DNA of 64,000 nt from assembly GCA_045430305.1 (NCBI GenBank), contig JAILXW010000003.1:248001-312000 (forward strand), given 5' to 3'. The notes under the pieces are model-generated. The model did no database searches. It saw only the letters and a list, made by a program, of their open reading frames with translations, and was not told the origin of the DNA. Source of the DNA: Agarilytica sp045430305. Lineage in GTDB: Bacteria > Pseudomonadota > Gammaproteobacteria > Pseudomonadales > Cellvibrionaceae. The translations under genes and the position numbers were made by a program. Below, piece by piece: positions 50,194 to 60,002 of this stretch. How positions within the stretch are numbered: the stretch's first letter is position 1; every line of letters begins with the position of its first letter.

Positions 50194-51888
50194 TTAACTT
50201 CTATTTGTGGTTAACCTTCCATTTTCACCAACCGAAGGTAATTTTTCGAAGGCAATATATTTATCTAACGCACCAACGGTTGAACCCAAACTCTGGGATA
50301 CCGACACCCCGAGATCATTCCCGCCACTATAGACAGTTGGGAAATTTTCTTCGTCTCCGTGCAAAGCCATGTAATTCAAAACTAAACAGTCAGCTGTGTT
50401 TTTAGCATTGTTAGAAGTGGCATAACCAGAACTCGTATTTACATTACCGTCCGGATTCATATAACCGATTTGCTGATGCTGGGCCTGCTCGGTTTCTGAA
50501 TTTCCGCGAAGCACTGGCTTACTGCTCGGGTCATAGACCAAACAAAACTGCGAACGCGTGTTGGAATTATCTGACTGCCACATAAATTTGTTGCGGCCCG
50601 CAGCCGAAGTATCAATCGTGCCATTAGCAGATAGTGAACCGTCACTATATACCGCTATCATCACAGGTACTTGTTTAAGCGCTGCATATTGTAAGACCGC
50701 CCCAATACATCGGCCCGCTCGCAGATCGCGCGTCTCCCCGGTTGAACGCCCTTGCCCGTGATAGTCGTAACCCCCCATCGAGATAAGGCCTGCCCCCGCA
50801 TAAGCGCTATCGCTAGCACCATCAATGGCCAGCTTCATAACGGAAGCTGTTTTACGAAACTCTCTATCGCCATTTAATTCATCAACAGTGAAAATTCCGG
50901 GAGCAATACCATCTGTTTCACTCAAAATATCGAAGTTGGTTTGATCAGGGTAGTTTTTAGCAACATGCGCGCTTTTCAGGTACACACACTCTAATTTTTC
51001 TTTGAGCGCCTGATCAAATGCAAAGCTTCCGTTGTAACCATTGAGCTTGTCGCGACTCATGCGCGCAACTGACTCCATCACTGAAACCACCTGCTCAGAC
51101 TCCAAGGCCCCAAAGTCACCTACGCTTACCAAACCGAGCGCATCAGCACGGCTATCGACTTTGGTTGGCCTAAAGACGTCAAACTCTGGCGCCATAAACT
51201 GCGTTGGCGTTCTCGAATTGCCGCCACCCATATCGTTACTTCTGGATGCAACCGAATACACCAAATCACCTTTGGCACCGTAAAGGTTTAAGCCTGGAAT
51301 TGGGTTATGCGGATTGTTACCTGTATCGTTATCTGAACGCGCCGCCATCACAAAGCCATTCGTGTTTTCTCTGGCGGTTGTATCCGTAAACTTCTCAAGA
51401 ATACCTCTTAAAAACGCGCTGTCGCCGTGAAAAGCCAAACCAAGTGTTTCATCAACATGGTCAACACTGGTCGCAGTACCCTGAAAATCTGCCGCTTGTG
51501 GCGCGCCCGGAATCATCTCTGGTGGCAAACCTTGCCTTGCATAACCGGCCGTACTCAAAAAATCCAACTGCCCCCCCGGGCCGCCAACGAGCACATTCGA
51601 ACCTGACGAGTTACACCCCCCTGCCAGGTCAAAAGCAATAAAAGGAATTTTGCCGCCACCATCGGTATTTTCACAAATAGCACTCATCACATCCTGTAGA
51701 TCTTCTGATATATCGAGACCATGAGCAGGCATTGAACTGATCAAGCTGCCAAACATGGAGCCGCCCACCAGGGTACCCATTCCCGTAGTAAAGCCCTGCG
51801 CCAAAAACTCTCGACGCGAACGAGGTCTAGCGTGATCTGGTTGATACAAAGGAACATCTAAATCTTTAAATAAATTTTTCTTAGCCAT
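50194..51888 (-). CDS. Tat-exported DUF1501-like protein
   Basis: 564 residues from the ATG at 51888; a TTG at 51900 only adds four residues. A twin-arginine signal (RSRREFLAQGF, Arg25-Arg26) is followed by a hydrophobic stretch, so it is folded before export and may bind a cofactor. The alkaline-phosphatase-like DUF1501 pattern is recognisable: GGYDYHGQGRSTGETRDLRAGRCIGAVLQYAALKQVPVMIAVYSDGSLSANG. DUF1501 genes in planctomycetes sit next to cytochrome/DUF1549-type genes; here it follows two haem-protein genes in one operon (14 bp after the LamG lipoprotein gene). The substrate is unknown. Confidence 0.75.
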   Translation of the reverse strand: MAKKNLFKDLDVPLYQPDHARPRSRREFLAQGFTTGMGTLVGGSMFGSLISSMPAHGLDISEDLQDVMSAICENTDGGGKIPFIAFDLAGGCNSSGSNVLVGGPGGQLDFLSTAGYARQGLPPEMIPGAPQAADFQGTATSVDHVDETLGLAFHGDSAFLRGILEKFTDTTARENTNGFVMAARSDNDTGNNPHNPIPGLNLYGAKGDLVYSVASRSNDMGGGNSRTPTQFMAPEFDVFRPTKVDSRADALGLVSVGDFGALESEQVVSVMESVARMSRDKLNGYNGSFAFDQALKEKLECVYLKSAHVAKNYPDQTNFDILSETDGIAPGIFTVDELNGDREFRKTASVMKLAIDGASDSAYAGAGLISMGGYDYHGQGRSTGETRDLRAGRCIGAVLQYAALKQVPVMIAVYSDGSLSANGTIDTSAAGRNKFMWQSDNSNTRSQFCLVYDPSSKPVLRGNSETEQAQHQQIGYMNPDGNVNTSSGYATSNNAKNTADCLVLNYMALHGDEENFPTVYSGGNDLGVSVSQSLGSTVGALDKYIAFEKLPSVGENGRLTTNRS

Positions 51889-51902
51889 AATTTTTACCAA
51901 CC

Positions 51903-54551
51903 TTATTGCATCAACATCGCTGCACTAGCGAGTACAGAAGTACACACTGCAGTTGCTGCAGAATCTGAATCGACTGCATTTGCGCCTGTCATAAGCGCTT
52001 GAATGAGACCCTGAACACTATCAACATCAGCAGATTCTGCTGCGCCCTCGTTGTTTAATCGTCTTCGTACATCTGCAACATCAGCACCGGTGCTGTAGCC
52101 AGGCAAACCAATTAACATATTATCCATCAACGCATTAACAAGGCTTATATTGTCGACATCATTTTCATCCGGCGACAAATCTCCAATCGCACCAAAATAA
52201 GCAGAACTCAAAGCTGCATCACCAATAAGTTCGTTACAGTAAGCCAACGACAACTGAGTAATTGCTGATTGCTGAGACGCCAAGAATGAAGAAGCATCTG
52301 GCGCTGCTGGCAATGAGCGACGAATTTCTTGTGAATAGAAGTCATAGATGCGAGCTGCCGGAACAGTTGAGAGCGCTGACATGTTATGGAAAATTTCGTC
52401 GAACATGCGCACACCAATATCTGGCTGCTCACCCGCCTCAAGAATATCGGGCACCGGGCGGTCATCTTCTACTGGGCGCGTATAAGTTTCAGCACCTATT
52501 CGCTCAAAGGTCAGAAAGAACACATCTTCAGCAACGCCATTTTCTACGGCAATAACAGTACCGGCAGGGCCTGGGTTTTCGGCCACTTCGTCGCCATCAA
52601 GAATGCCATTACCGTCTTCATCACCGCCACCATATGGAAGCGCTGTATCACCCCAAAGGCGAGCGCCAGTCTCATCACTGTAGTTTCCACTATCAACGGT
52701 AATGTTGATGCTGGCAAAGGATTGACCTGCGATGGCCTCATTACCATTAATACCAATGCGCATACCTTCAAACGCGATTGGATTAGTGATTTCAGCGCCT
52801 TCATCCATCACCATAAAAAACGGCTCTTGGAATAGATAAGCATTGTCGTCGAATAACTCTACCGTAAAGATCACGAAGGCTTCGTCGTACGGGACGTACT
52901 CTGACACACTAAAGAACATGAAGTATTTCTGACCGACACCCGCATCGAAGTTCGCGCGGATCTGATCTTCATCGAGCACTCGGTTATGAATGGCGAGGAA
53001 ACGAATAGTGCCCTGCCAATCATCGGTGGAACCAAGCTCATTCCCTAAGCTCAACGGAAAAGTTGGGTCCCAATCAGCGATACCGCCCGCTTCATACGCT
53101 TCGTCATCTTCGACGCCCAACTGGCCATTAACGTAGATCTTTCTGCCGTCAATCGGATCATAGGTTGCCACCACATGCTGAAGCGTCGCCTGAAGTAGCT
53201 CGTCACCAGAAGGGGTATTCAAGAAAGGTTCGCCGTTAAGGTCAGAATTTTCGTTACGCGTATAAAAATCATAATCGTATATGTTTTGCATCAACGAAAA
53301 GTTACGCTCCGTATCGTTACCGGAATAAGTCACGATACGAGACTCTTCTTGTGTCACATTGCCGGGGATCACCCAAGCTTCGACTGAGTATTCGCTAGTT
53401 AAGCCAATTTGCTCATGAAGCTTTCGACTCGCAATATCATTACCTTTGGCGATAGCATTATCTTCAAATCGAATACCCCAAGACCCAAGCCACTCAACAT
53501 TACCCGTAAAATCTAAGTGCAAAACTGGGTCAATACCGCTGATGTCATACGCCGTACCGCCCTCACCCTCCTTGAATTGATATAACGCAATGACGTTTGT
53601 CTCTACACGCCCACCGGCACTGATAATTTGGCTACTATCGTGATTAAACTGCGCCGCGCTACTCACAATCCATTCTTCAGGGATTTCCCTCTCCTCTACC
53701 GCTCCGCCATTTAAAAAGTCACGAATAGCCTGCTCCATTTCTTGGGCACTATATTCTGCAGGGCTCAACACACTATCTGGATTGGGGTCCGGCCACGTTT
53801 CGTGCCCCCCCAAGACTTTTTGAACCAGCTGCGATTCTGCTACGTTGTTAATATCCAACGCGATTAATGATCGAACCTCTGAAAAGGCGACTTCAGGGTC
53901 AATACTGGAATGAAAAGGCTGCTGCCTTTGAACCGTATTCTCCGCGTGACAACGATTACAGTTTGCAGAAGATGCATCCGTCATTAATGGATAGATAGTG
54001 GCCTCAAATACACTCTGGGCCGAATCTGTAAATACAAATATCTCTTCTACCGACTCCGGATCAGACGGCGGCTCCAACACAATCTCTGTAGCACTTGCGC
54101 CACTGGCCGTACGCCAGCGATTAATCGCATTTAAAATCGTGTCGTCTGCACCACCATCCCACGGGTTGTGATCATTGACTACGCGTTGATAAATCGCCGA
54201 GTTAGAAGGCGCCTCAAGATCAACGTAAGACTGGATCGCATCATAGGCGAGATTAATATCATCCCTGCGCACAAAGGGCTCACCGCCACCAGGACCACCT
54301 TCATAGTGACAAGCCCCACAACGGTCTTCTTGCGCCAGCAAATCCCAGATATAGAGCTTAAAATTCAGAACATCGTCGTTCTCTGCTGTAGGACCGTTAT
54401 ACACGAGCGTGTCATCTTGCTCCTCGGCTGGCGGCGCGACATTTTCAGCATTTTCGGGTGCACTGTCGGTTGCCCCTCCACAGCCAACAAGAATGGCAAT
54501 CGCACCGTATATCGCGAAAGAAGAAAGCGTTTTCGTCATTTCAATATTCAT
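51903..54551 (-). CDS. Di-haem lipoprotein with LamG domain
   Basis: 882 residues. GGAGAG lies just ahead of the ATG and overlaps the previous stop. Lipobox LVGC gives Cys24. Two c-type haem motifs are present: CGACH at 78-82 and CNRCH at 198-202, each preceded by a conserved helical segment, resembling planctomycete-type cytochrome modules. A LamG/concanavalin-like domain (about 316-540; VIALYQFKEGEGG, YSVEAWVIPG, RKIYVNGQL, FLAIHNRVLDEDQI) could bind glycans. The final 340 residues are of unknown fold. It is the middle gene of a three-gene operon. Confidence 0.8.
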   Translation of the reverse strand: MNIEMTKTLSSFAIYGAIAILVGCGGATDSAPENAENVAPPAEEQDDTLVYNGPTAENDDVLNFKLYIWDLLAQEDRCGACHYEGGPGGGEPFVRRDDINLAYDAIQSYVDLEAPSNSAIYQRVVNDHNPWDGGADDTILNAINRWRTASGASATEIVLEPPSDPESVEEIFVFTDSAQSVFEATIYPLMTDASSANCNRCHAENTVQRQQPFHSSIDPEVAFSEVRSLIALDINNVAESQLVQKVLGGHETWPDPNPDSVLSPAEYSAQEMEQAIRDFLNGGAVEEREIPEEWIVSSAAQFNHDSSQIISAGGRVETNVIALYQFKEGEGGTAYDISGIDPVLHLDFTGNVEWLGSWGIRFEDNAIAKGNDIASRKLHEQIGLTSEYSVEAWVIPGNVTQEESRIVTYSGNDTERNFSLMQNIYDYDFYTRNENSDLNGEPFLNTPSGDELLQATLQHVVATYDPIDGRKIYVNGQLGVEDDEAYEAGGIADWDPTFPLSLGNELGSTDDWQGTIRFLAIHNRVLDEDQIRANFDAGVGQKYFMFFSVSEYVPYDEAFVIFTVELFDDNAYLFQEPFFMVMDEGAEITNPIAFEGMRIGINGNEAIAGQSFASINITVDSGNYSDETGARLWGDTALPYGGGDEDGNGILDGDEVAENPGPAGTVIAVENGVAEDVFFLTFERIGAETYTRPVEDDRPVPDILEAGEQPDIGVRMFDEIFHNMSALSTVPAARIYDFYSQEIRRSLPAAPDASSFLASQQSAITQLSLAYCNELIGDAALSSAYFGAIGDLSPDENDVDNISLVNALMDNMLIGLPGYSTGADVADVRRRLNNEGAAESADVDSVQGLIQALMTGANAVDSDSAATAVCTSVLASAAMLMQ

Positions 54552-54554
54552 CGC

Positions 54555-55823
54555 TTACTCTCCTTTACAGTAGTCGGCTGAACGGGCGAATACGTGCTTC
54601 ATATCACCCTCACGCGAACCGCTGGGTTCAGTAAATTCTGCCACCATGGCATTCACTTCTACAACATCATCACTGTCTGCCGGGTCACGTAAACACACGG
54701 CTTTAAATACACGCTGAATGTGACATTGAGCAAAGGCTTGCGTATGCGCCAACTCTTGGAACATTCCGCTTGCGCCCTGACCAGCGCCAGGAAGTGCTTC
54801 ATCCCAACCTAGCGCGGTATTTTTGCCCTCGCGCCAATAGTTATTCCACCGGTCATCTGGCGTAATGTAGCCCGCAGGAAAGGTAGCATTGTTGTTGAAA
54901 TACTTTGACTGAACAGTGCCTGGCGTATAAACGATGAAACCATCAGCCCCTGTTGGATCATCGTCCCTGTTTGGCACCTCATAGTGGTGATAAGCCAAAG
55001 CCTGAGTCATAGGGTCCATACCGCTATGACACCCAATACACGACGTTAAAAAGATCTCTGAATCGCCACCCGGGCTACGAGATACGTCTTGGCGTATACG
55101 GTCAGAGGGCCGCGACACATCATGCACTTGCTCCATATCCAAGCAAAGGTGATTAAGCATCGTGAAGCGGAAAGCAGCACGATTAGTGCCTGCAATTAAG
55201 AATGCGCGCGCACCCGCACGCGAAGTTACAACGCCAGAAGCACCGCCGCCGGCAAGATCAGGGTTAACCGCAGATTGAACACGGCGCTCCAAATCATCTT
55301 TTAAGCTGAAGCCTGGGTCGCCATTGAGTTCCAACTCAGCCTCTAGCTCGGTGTAATGCAGGTTATTGTTAGCAGCATAACTGGTAAGAGAACTCGGCCC
55401 TGTATAAAGAATATCTTCATACAGTACACCGCGGAAATCCAGGTCATCATTATCTCTAACAAATCCAACTACGGTAGCAATGTAATCATTTAAGTCAGCA
55501 AACACATCAAAATCTCGATTCGTCCATGGCGCCGACCAGTTTTTCAGAGTGACATTGTAGAAGCTGTGATCGTAGTCATTATCAATCGCAAAACGAGCTA
55601 CATCGTAGGTCGTTCCGCCGCCATCAAGAATCGCCTGCATATCATCGAGGGCTTCTGTACTTGGTAAATTCCCTGTCAGTCGATTGTGTATACGTATAGC
55701 CTGGTCGGTCGACGTCGCCCAAACCGACATACTCATCGCCAAGCATGCGACACCCAGCGCAAGCTTGTGAGCGAGACGCCCACCCGCTTTAAATCTGGTT
55801 GTTTGTTTTCTCTGAATAGCCAT
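54555..55823 (-). CDS. Secreted mono-haem protein resembling DUF1588-type cytochromes
   Basis: 422 residues with a signal peptide (about 20-36, ending SVWA). The C-x-x-C-H motif is at 262-266 in LTSCIGCHSGMDPMTQALAYHHYEVP, which resembles the PSCyt3/DUF1588 pattern CAGCHxxxDPLGFALENFD of planctomycete proteins. Upstream is LCLDMEQVHDVSRPSDRIRQDVSRSPG, also DUF1588-like. AAAGGCG precedes the ATG. It is the first gene of the leftward operon and overlaps the reading of the LamG gene by only a few bases of spacing. Electron transfer or peroxidase roles are possible. Confidence 0.72.
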   Translation of the reverse strand: MAIQRKQTTRFKAGGRLAHKLALGVACLAMSMSVWATSTDQAIRIHNRLTGNLPSTEALDDMQAILDGGGTTYDVARFAIDNDYDHSFYNVTLKNWSAPWTNRDFDVFADLNDYIATVVGFVRDNDDLDFRGVLYEDILYTGPSSLTSYAANNNLHYTELEAELELNGDPGFSLKDDLERRVQSAVNPDLAGGGASGVVTSRAGARAFLIAGTNRAAFRFTMLNHLCLDMEQVHDVSRPSDRIRQDVSRSPGGDSEIFLTSCIGCHSGMDPMTQALAYHHYEVPNRDDDPTGADGFIVYTPGTVQSKYFNNNATFPAGYITPDDRWNNYWREGKNTALGWDEALPGAGQGASGMFQELAHTQAFAQCHIQRVFKAVCLRDPADSDDVVEVNAMVAEFTEPSGSREGDMKHVFARSADYCKGE

Positions 55824-56501
55824 CTCACTTCGCCTTTAAACTGTCGTCTTGTATACAAAACTTAATTTCGCTAACTTTCACCCAAAGGTGACACTTTTTG
55901 TTTTTTGGATGACGTTTTTTGTCAGTTTTAACTTTCAAAACATGACAATATTTGTCACCTCGTTTCTTTCCATTCCCGCGTAAAGCCCGGTTTGTCTGCG
56001 TCTGAACGGATATTTATAAAATTTCACATACTGTGTGTACACTTATGCAAACGCAGGATTTATACCTAAAGCACGAACCTGCTCACAAACCGATCAAATC
56101 ACACGCAAAAATGTGACGCAGTTCAAAATATTCTCGCGCTCTGGGGAAAAACCCGCCCCCAAATACAAATGCCACTCACATTTATTTCAAAGGAAAACCA
56201 CTGTTTTGCACTCAAGTATAGGTTTTTAAACCGGCATACAGGCTCATGAACAGACCTTCCATCTGAAATTCGATTTCTGTGGCTTAGAGAATCAAAATCG
56301 GCACAAGTCTTGATGAAGAAAACAAAAAGAATTTATAGAATCCCAAAATACGCGAAGCACAACCGATATTAATACTAAGGGGAGTTGGCGTTTATCCAAC
56401 CTGAAGCGCTCACATGTTTTTGCAAATCATTCGCAACTAACGTGTTAGTCTTAAAAATGGATTTTGCCCAAGCTGTTATGCAAATAACTTCGAGCATCGA
56501 T
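55824..56501. other. 678-bp regulatory region between the divergent haem-protein operons
   Basis: This carries the promoters of both operons. Besides the palindromes listed separately, AAGGGGAG at 56377-56384 looks like a strong ribosome binding site, but no suitable start codon follows it at normal distance; a TTG at 56385 is too close. A short coding or leader peptide was not found. 56020-56370 holds no gene. Confidence 0.45.
55889..55957. promoter_or_regulatory. Three spaced TGAC-N7-GTCA-type operators
   Basis: TGACGTTTTTTGTCA (55910-55924) and TGACAATATTTGTCA (55943-55957; arms TGACAA/TTGTCA are perfect) share the TGAC-N7-GTCA layout. A weaker third copy TGACACTTTTTGTTT is at 55889-55903. 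The centres are 21 and 33 bp apart, that is two and three helical turns, so all sites face the same side of the DNA. An outer pair AGGTGACA/TGTCACCT frames the group. The regulator is unknown. Confidence 0.6.
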
Positions 56502-59500
56502 ATGAAAAAGATTTTCACCTACACCAGCCTCATTACTGCACTCATCCTTACAACGGGCTGTCGTGATGTGACCGAAAACGATTTAGATGGCACCACTGGG
56601 TCGCAAGAAAGTGACCCAGCTGTGGTTGATAAACCCGTCGCCTACATTCAACGTCCGGTGCCTATCGGCTTTATAGATGACGATGATGTGCAGGCCAACA
56701 TTCTGCCAGACAACGTTCTAAACCCGGCTGAATCTCGTGCAGGTGCCGTTTTGGTGTTAAAAGATCGCGCCAGCGTTTCAGCCGCGAGCCGGGTCATCAC
56801 GGAAGGTGTTTTCCCTTTAGATGACGGCGAAGAACCGCTTTATGACGTACGAGATTTAAGCACCAATGAAGACGGCACCAAACTCGTTTTTTCTATGCGC
56901 GCCCCGCTCGACCCAGGCATGGACGATGACGACCCAGCCCAACCTACATGGAATATTTGGGAATACGATGTCGAAAACGACGAATTAACACGAGCCATTG
57001 ACTCTGACCTTCAAGCCGAGCGCGGTCACGACCGCCACCCCACTTATATGCCTGATGACAGCATCGTGTTTTCTTCTACACGCCAAACCTCATCGCGTGC
57101 ACTCATGGGAAGCTTCAACCGACCACAGTACAACTATGTGACCGAAGGCGATGATGAGATGTACGCATTCACGCTGCACAGCATTGATGAAGACCGCCTC
57201 GAGATCACGCAAATTTCTTTCGGTAAAGGCCATGACCTACAACCAACATTACTTCGCGATGGCCGCATTTTGTTTTTACGTTGGGACGACACCTCTAACC
57301 GCAACGATGACCGCCTAAGCCTTTACACCATGAACCCCAACGGTAGCAATTTAAGCGTCTACTATGGTTTTCATAGCCCATCCAGCTCTGGCGATAACGA
57401 CCAGGGCGCACTGACCAAACCCAGACAAATGCCAAGCCCCGACGACCGTATTCTAGTCAATTATCGTGCGCGTGAAACCTCGATTCTGGGCGGCGATATT
57501 GTTGCAATCGATAGTGAAAACTATATAGACCTCACCCAGCCCACCTCCGCCAATACAGGCGGTACCGGCCCTGCTGAAGATTCAGTATCTGTGGGGGAGG
57601 TCATCATTGAAGCCCAGTCCCCCCACGGCTACTTCAATTCTGCCTACGCCTTAGATGACGGCACCAATCGCCTTTTGGTAAGTTGGATGCCCTGCCTCGT
57701 TCAAGGCTACAGGCTCGACATATACGTCGAGCGCGTAGATACCGACATTGTGAATGCAGACGACGAAATTATCGGTGTTGACACCCGTTACCTGCTGATT
57801 GATGTTGATGGCAATTATGTCGATGAAAACGGGGATCGCATCGCCACGGGAGGCGACCCCGTAGAAGCGCCATTCGAAGACCTAGTGTCACTGCCCTGCA
57901 CCTCGGGCACGTTCGGAAATGAAGAGATCGAACCCGCTGAACCACAGTTTGGCATTTGGATTTACGACCTAGACGCGCAAACGCAATCCCCCGTGGTACT
58001 CGCGACAGATGTAGGCACTATGTACACCGATGCTGTGGTAATAGAGCCTCGCACACCTGCCGACATCATCAATAATACTGACAACGCTGAACTTCGCAGT
58101 GAGCTGGTCGATGAACAAGCTGGCATCCTTCACATTCGCAGCGTATACGACTTTGATGGTGTAGACACAACAGCCGGGGGCATAGCCGCCATGGCCGACC
58201 CAGTCGCCACAGCACCTGACAGCCGGCCCGTACGATTTGTTCGTTTTTGGGAAGAGGCAAGTATGCCTCATGAAGACGATTACGAAATTGAAGACGATGC
58301 CGTTGAGGGCCGCTTCAACAACCCCGGCCGCAGTATTATCGGTTACGCTGAAGTACACCCCGACGGTTCGGTAATGGCAAAAGTGCCGGCTAATACTGCG
58401 TTCTCAATGGAATACGTTGATGCTAACGGCCGACGCCTAACCGGGCAGTACAGTCAGCGCCACAATAACTGGATCAACGTGCGCCCCGGTGAAATTCGCG
58501 AATGTAATGGCTGTCATACCTCAACGAGCACAGAGCCCCACGGCCGCATAGATGCAGAACCAGAAAGCGCCAACCTTGGTGCGCTCGCGGCCGCCAATTT
58601 TCTCAACACTCAACTATTCGATTCCAACGGAACCGCCTACACCATAACACCCGAAGTAGGGGAAACGATGGCCGAATACTACGTTCGGATACAGCGCTTA
58701 GCTGAAGCAGATGAAGACCCACTCGCCCTATCACTCGACTTGAATTACACCGACGTGTGGACTGACCCTGCAAGTGGAGCAACACCAGGCACCGAGGTAT
58801 CAATCGAATTTGGCGACCCTAGCGCCCTCGGGCCAGACAACCTACTCACCGCCGCACCAGTAGGACTAGAAAAATGTTTGAGCGACTGGAGCTTCGATTG
58901 CCGCACAGTCATTGACTACCCTGACCACATTCAGCCCATTTACGAAGTGAGCCGTACCGTTACCGTCGATGATGGGACAGGATCGCCTACCACCTACGAA
59001 GACACTACCTGTATTGCGTGCCACTCGGCCACCGACCCCGACGGTATGGCACAAGAACCAGCAGGCCCCGAAGGCTTTCAATTCGATTTCCGCCCAGTGG
59101 TTTCACCCCTCGATGACGACATGATATTACTGCGCGGCTACGACGAGTTTTTTGCTCAAGGCGATACGGTACTTGTGCTGAACCCCGATACAGGCCTTCT
59201 AGAAATTCTATTGGTAGAAGCGAGAGACCCCGATACCAACGAGATTATTTACGAAGAAACTGCCATTTTAGATATTGATGGCAACACCACCTTTGAGTTT
59301 ATCGATACTACCGACGCAAGTACTGTTTGTGCAGCAGCAGGTGCAGAAGTGTTAGACAACACACTTGAGCCAGTGGTAGACCCCGATACCCTATTGCCGG
59401 TGGCCTGCATACGATTTGTGTGCACGACGGACGAAGTCACCATGGAAGAAGTATTCTTCGACGTTAACGGCAATGGCAACCATGACCGGGAAGACAGCTG

Positions 59501-59717
59501 CATTGAGCGCCAGCCCGTTTTCGTACCAGCGCAAGAAGATCGCTACCTTAACGCTAACGGCGCCAACAATGGCAATAACCAACGCTTCTTTGATGCCTTT
59601 AGTGCGGGTGGCTCTCATCCAGACTCCTTAACGCCCGCTGAAATCAAACTATTCTCAGAGTGGCTCGATATCGGCAGCCAATACCAAAATGAAATATTTA
59701 AAGCGCTAGTTGACTAA
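56502..59717 (+). CDS. Di-haem lipoprotein related to hydrazine synthase alpha subunit (HzsA-like)
   Basis: About 1,071 residues from the ATG at 56502, chosen because it gives a signal peptide with lipobox LTTGC (Cys20); the frame itself opens earlier at a TTG (56385). The N-terminal half is a PD40-type propeller (DRHPTYMPDDSIVFSSTRQTS, LQPTLLRDGRILFLRWDD). The middle matches the HzsA fold: GYAEVHPDGSVMAKVPANTAFSMEYVDANGRRLTGQ followed by the haem site CNGCH (668-672). A second haem site CIACH is at 837-841, followed by a mostly acidic C-terminal region. Hydrazine synthesis itself is unlikely here; HzsA-related proteins are widespread with unknown functions. Confidence 0.75.
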   Translation: MKKIFTYTSLITALILTTGCRDVTENDLDGTTGSQESDPAVVDKPVAYIQRPVPIGFIDDDDVQANILPDNVLNPAESRAGAVLVLKDRASVSAASRVITEGVFPLDDGEEPLYDVRDLSTNEDGTKLVFSMRAPLDPGMDDDDPAQPTWNIWEYDVENDELTRAIDSDLQAERGHDRHPTYMPDDSIVFSSTRQTSSRALMGSFNRPQYNYVTEGDDEMYAFTLHSIDEDRLEITQISFGKGHDLQPTLLRDGRILFLRWDDTSNRNDDRLSLYTMNPNGSNLSVYYGFHSPSSSGDNDQGALTKPRQMPSPDDRILVNYRARETSILGGDIVAIDSENYIDLTQPTSANTGGTGPAEDSVSVGEVIIEAQSPHGYFNSAYALDDGTNRLLVSWMPCLVQGYRLDIYVERVDTDIVNADDEIIGVDTRYLLIDVDGNYVDENGDRIATGGDPVEAPFEDLVSLPCTSGTFGNEEIEPAEPQFGIWIYDLDAQTQSPVVLATDVGTMYTDAVVIEPRTPADIINNTDNAELRSELVDEQAGILHIRSVYDFDGVDTTAGGIAAMADPVATAPDSRPVRFVRFWEEASMPHEDDYEIEDDAVEGRFNNPGRSIIGYAEVHPDGSVMAKVPANTAFSMEYVDANGRRLTGQYSQRHNNWINVRPGEIRECNGCHTSTSTEPHGRIDAEPESANLGALAAANFLNTQLFDSNGTAYTITPEVGETMAEYYVRIQRLAEADEDPLALSLDLNYTDVWTDPASGATPGTEVSIEFGDPSALGPDNLLTAAPVGLEKCLSDWSFDCRTVIDYPDHIQPIYEVSRTVTVDDGTGSPTTYEDTTCIACHSATDPDGMAQEPAGPEGFQFDFRPVVSPLDDDMILLRGYDEFFAQGDTVLVLNPDTGLLEILLVEARDPDTNEIIYEETAILDIDGNTTFEFIDTTDASTVCAAAGAEVLDNTLEPVVDPDTLLPVACIRFVCTTDEVTMEEVFFDVNGNGNHDREDSCIERQPVFVPAQEDRYLNANGANNGNNQRFFDAFSAGGSHPDSLTPAEIKLFSEWLDIGSQYQNEIFKALVD

Positions 59718-59737
59718 ATATTTGGCATTTATATCAC

Positions 59738-59768
59738 TGCGGCCTCATACGAGGCCGCACTTCTCTCT
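59738..59768 (+). terminator. Terminator after the HzsA-like gene
   Basis: TGCGGCCTC, loop ATAC, GAGGCCGCA, followed by a pyrimidine-rich ACTTCTCTCTT tract, 21 bp after the stop. The rest of 59718-60002 shows no gene and should hold the promoter of the next operon. Confidence 0.8.
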
Positions 59769-60002
59769 TGATTCACATGTTCAGCAAATTGCATTTATAA
59801 AGATGCTGAAACATTCACGCCAAAACATACTAGCTGCACAAAATAAAAGCGACTCGAATGGTAGACTTAACAAGTACAGGTATTTATGCGTAAGATTGCG
59901 CCCTAAACCGCGAAATCTCGCCACAAAAAAGATAGATACCCCTATAATTCACACACGCCGCTCAAACATAACGATACCAATTGAGCCAACCGAGACCTTT
60001 GG

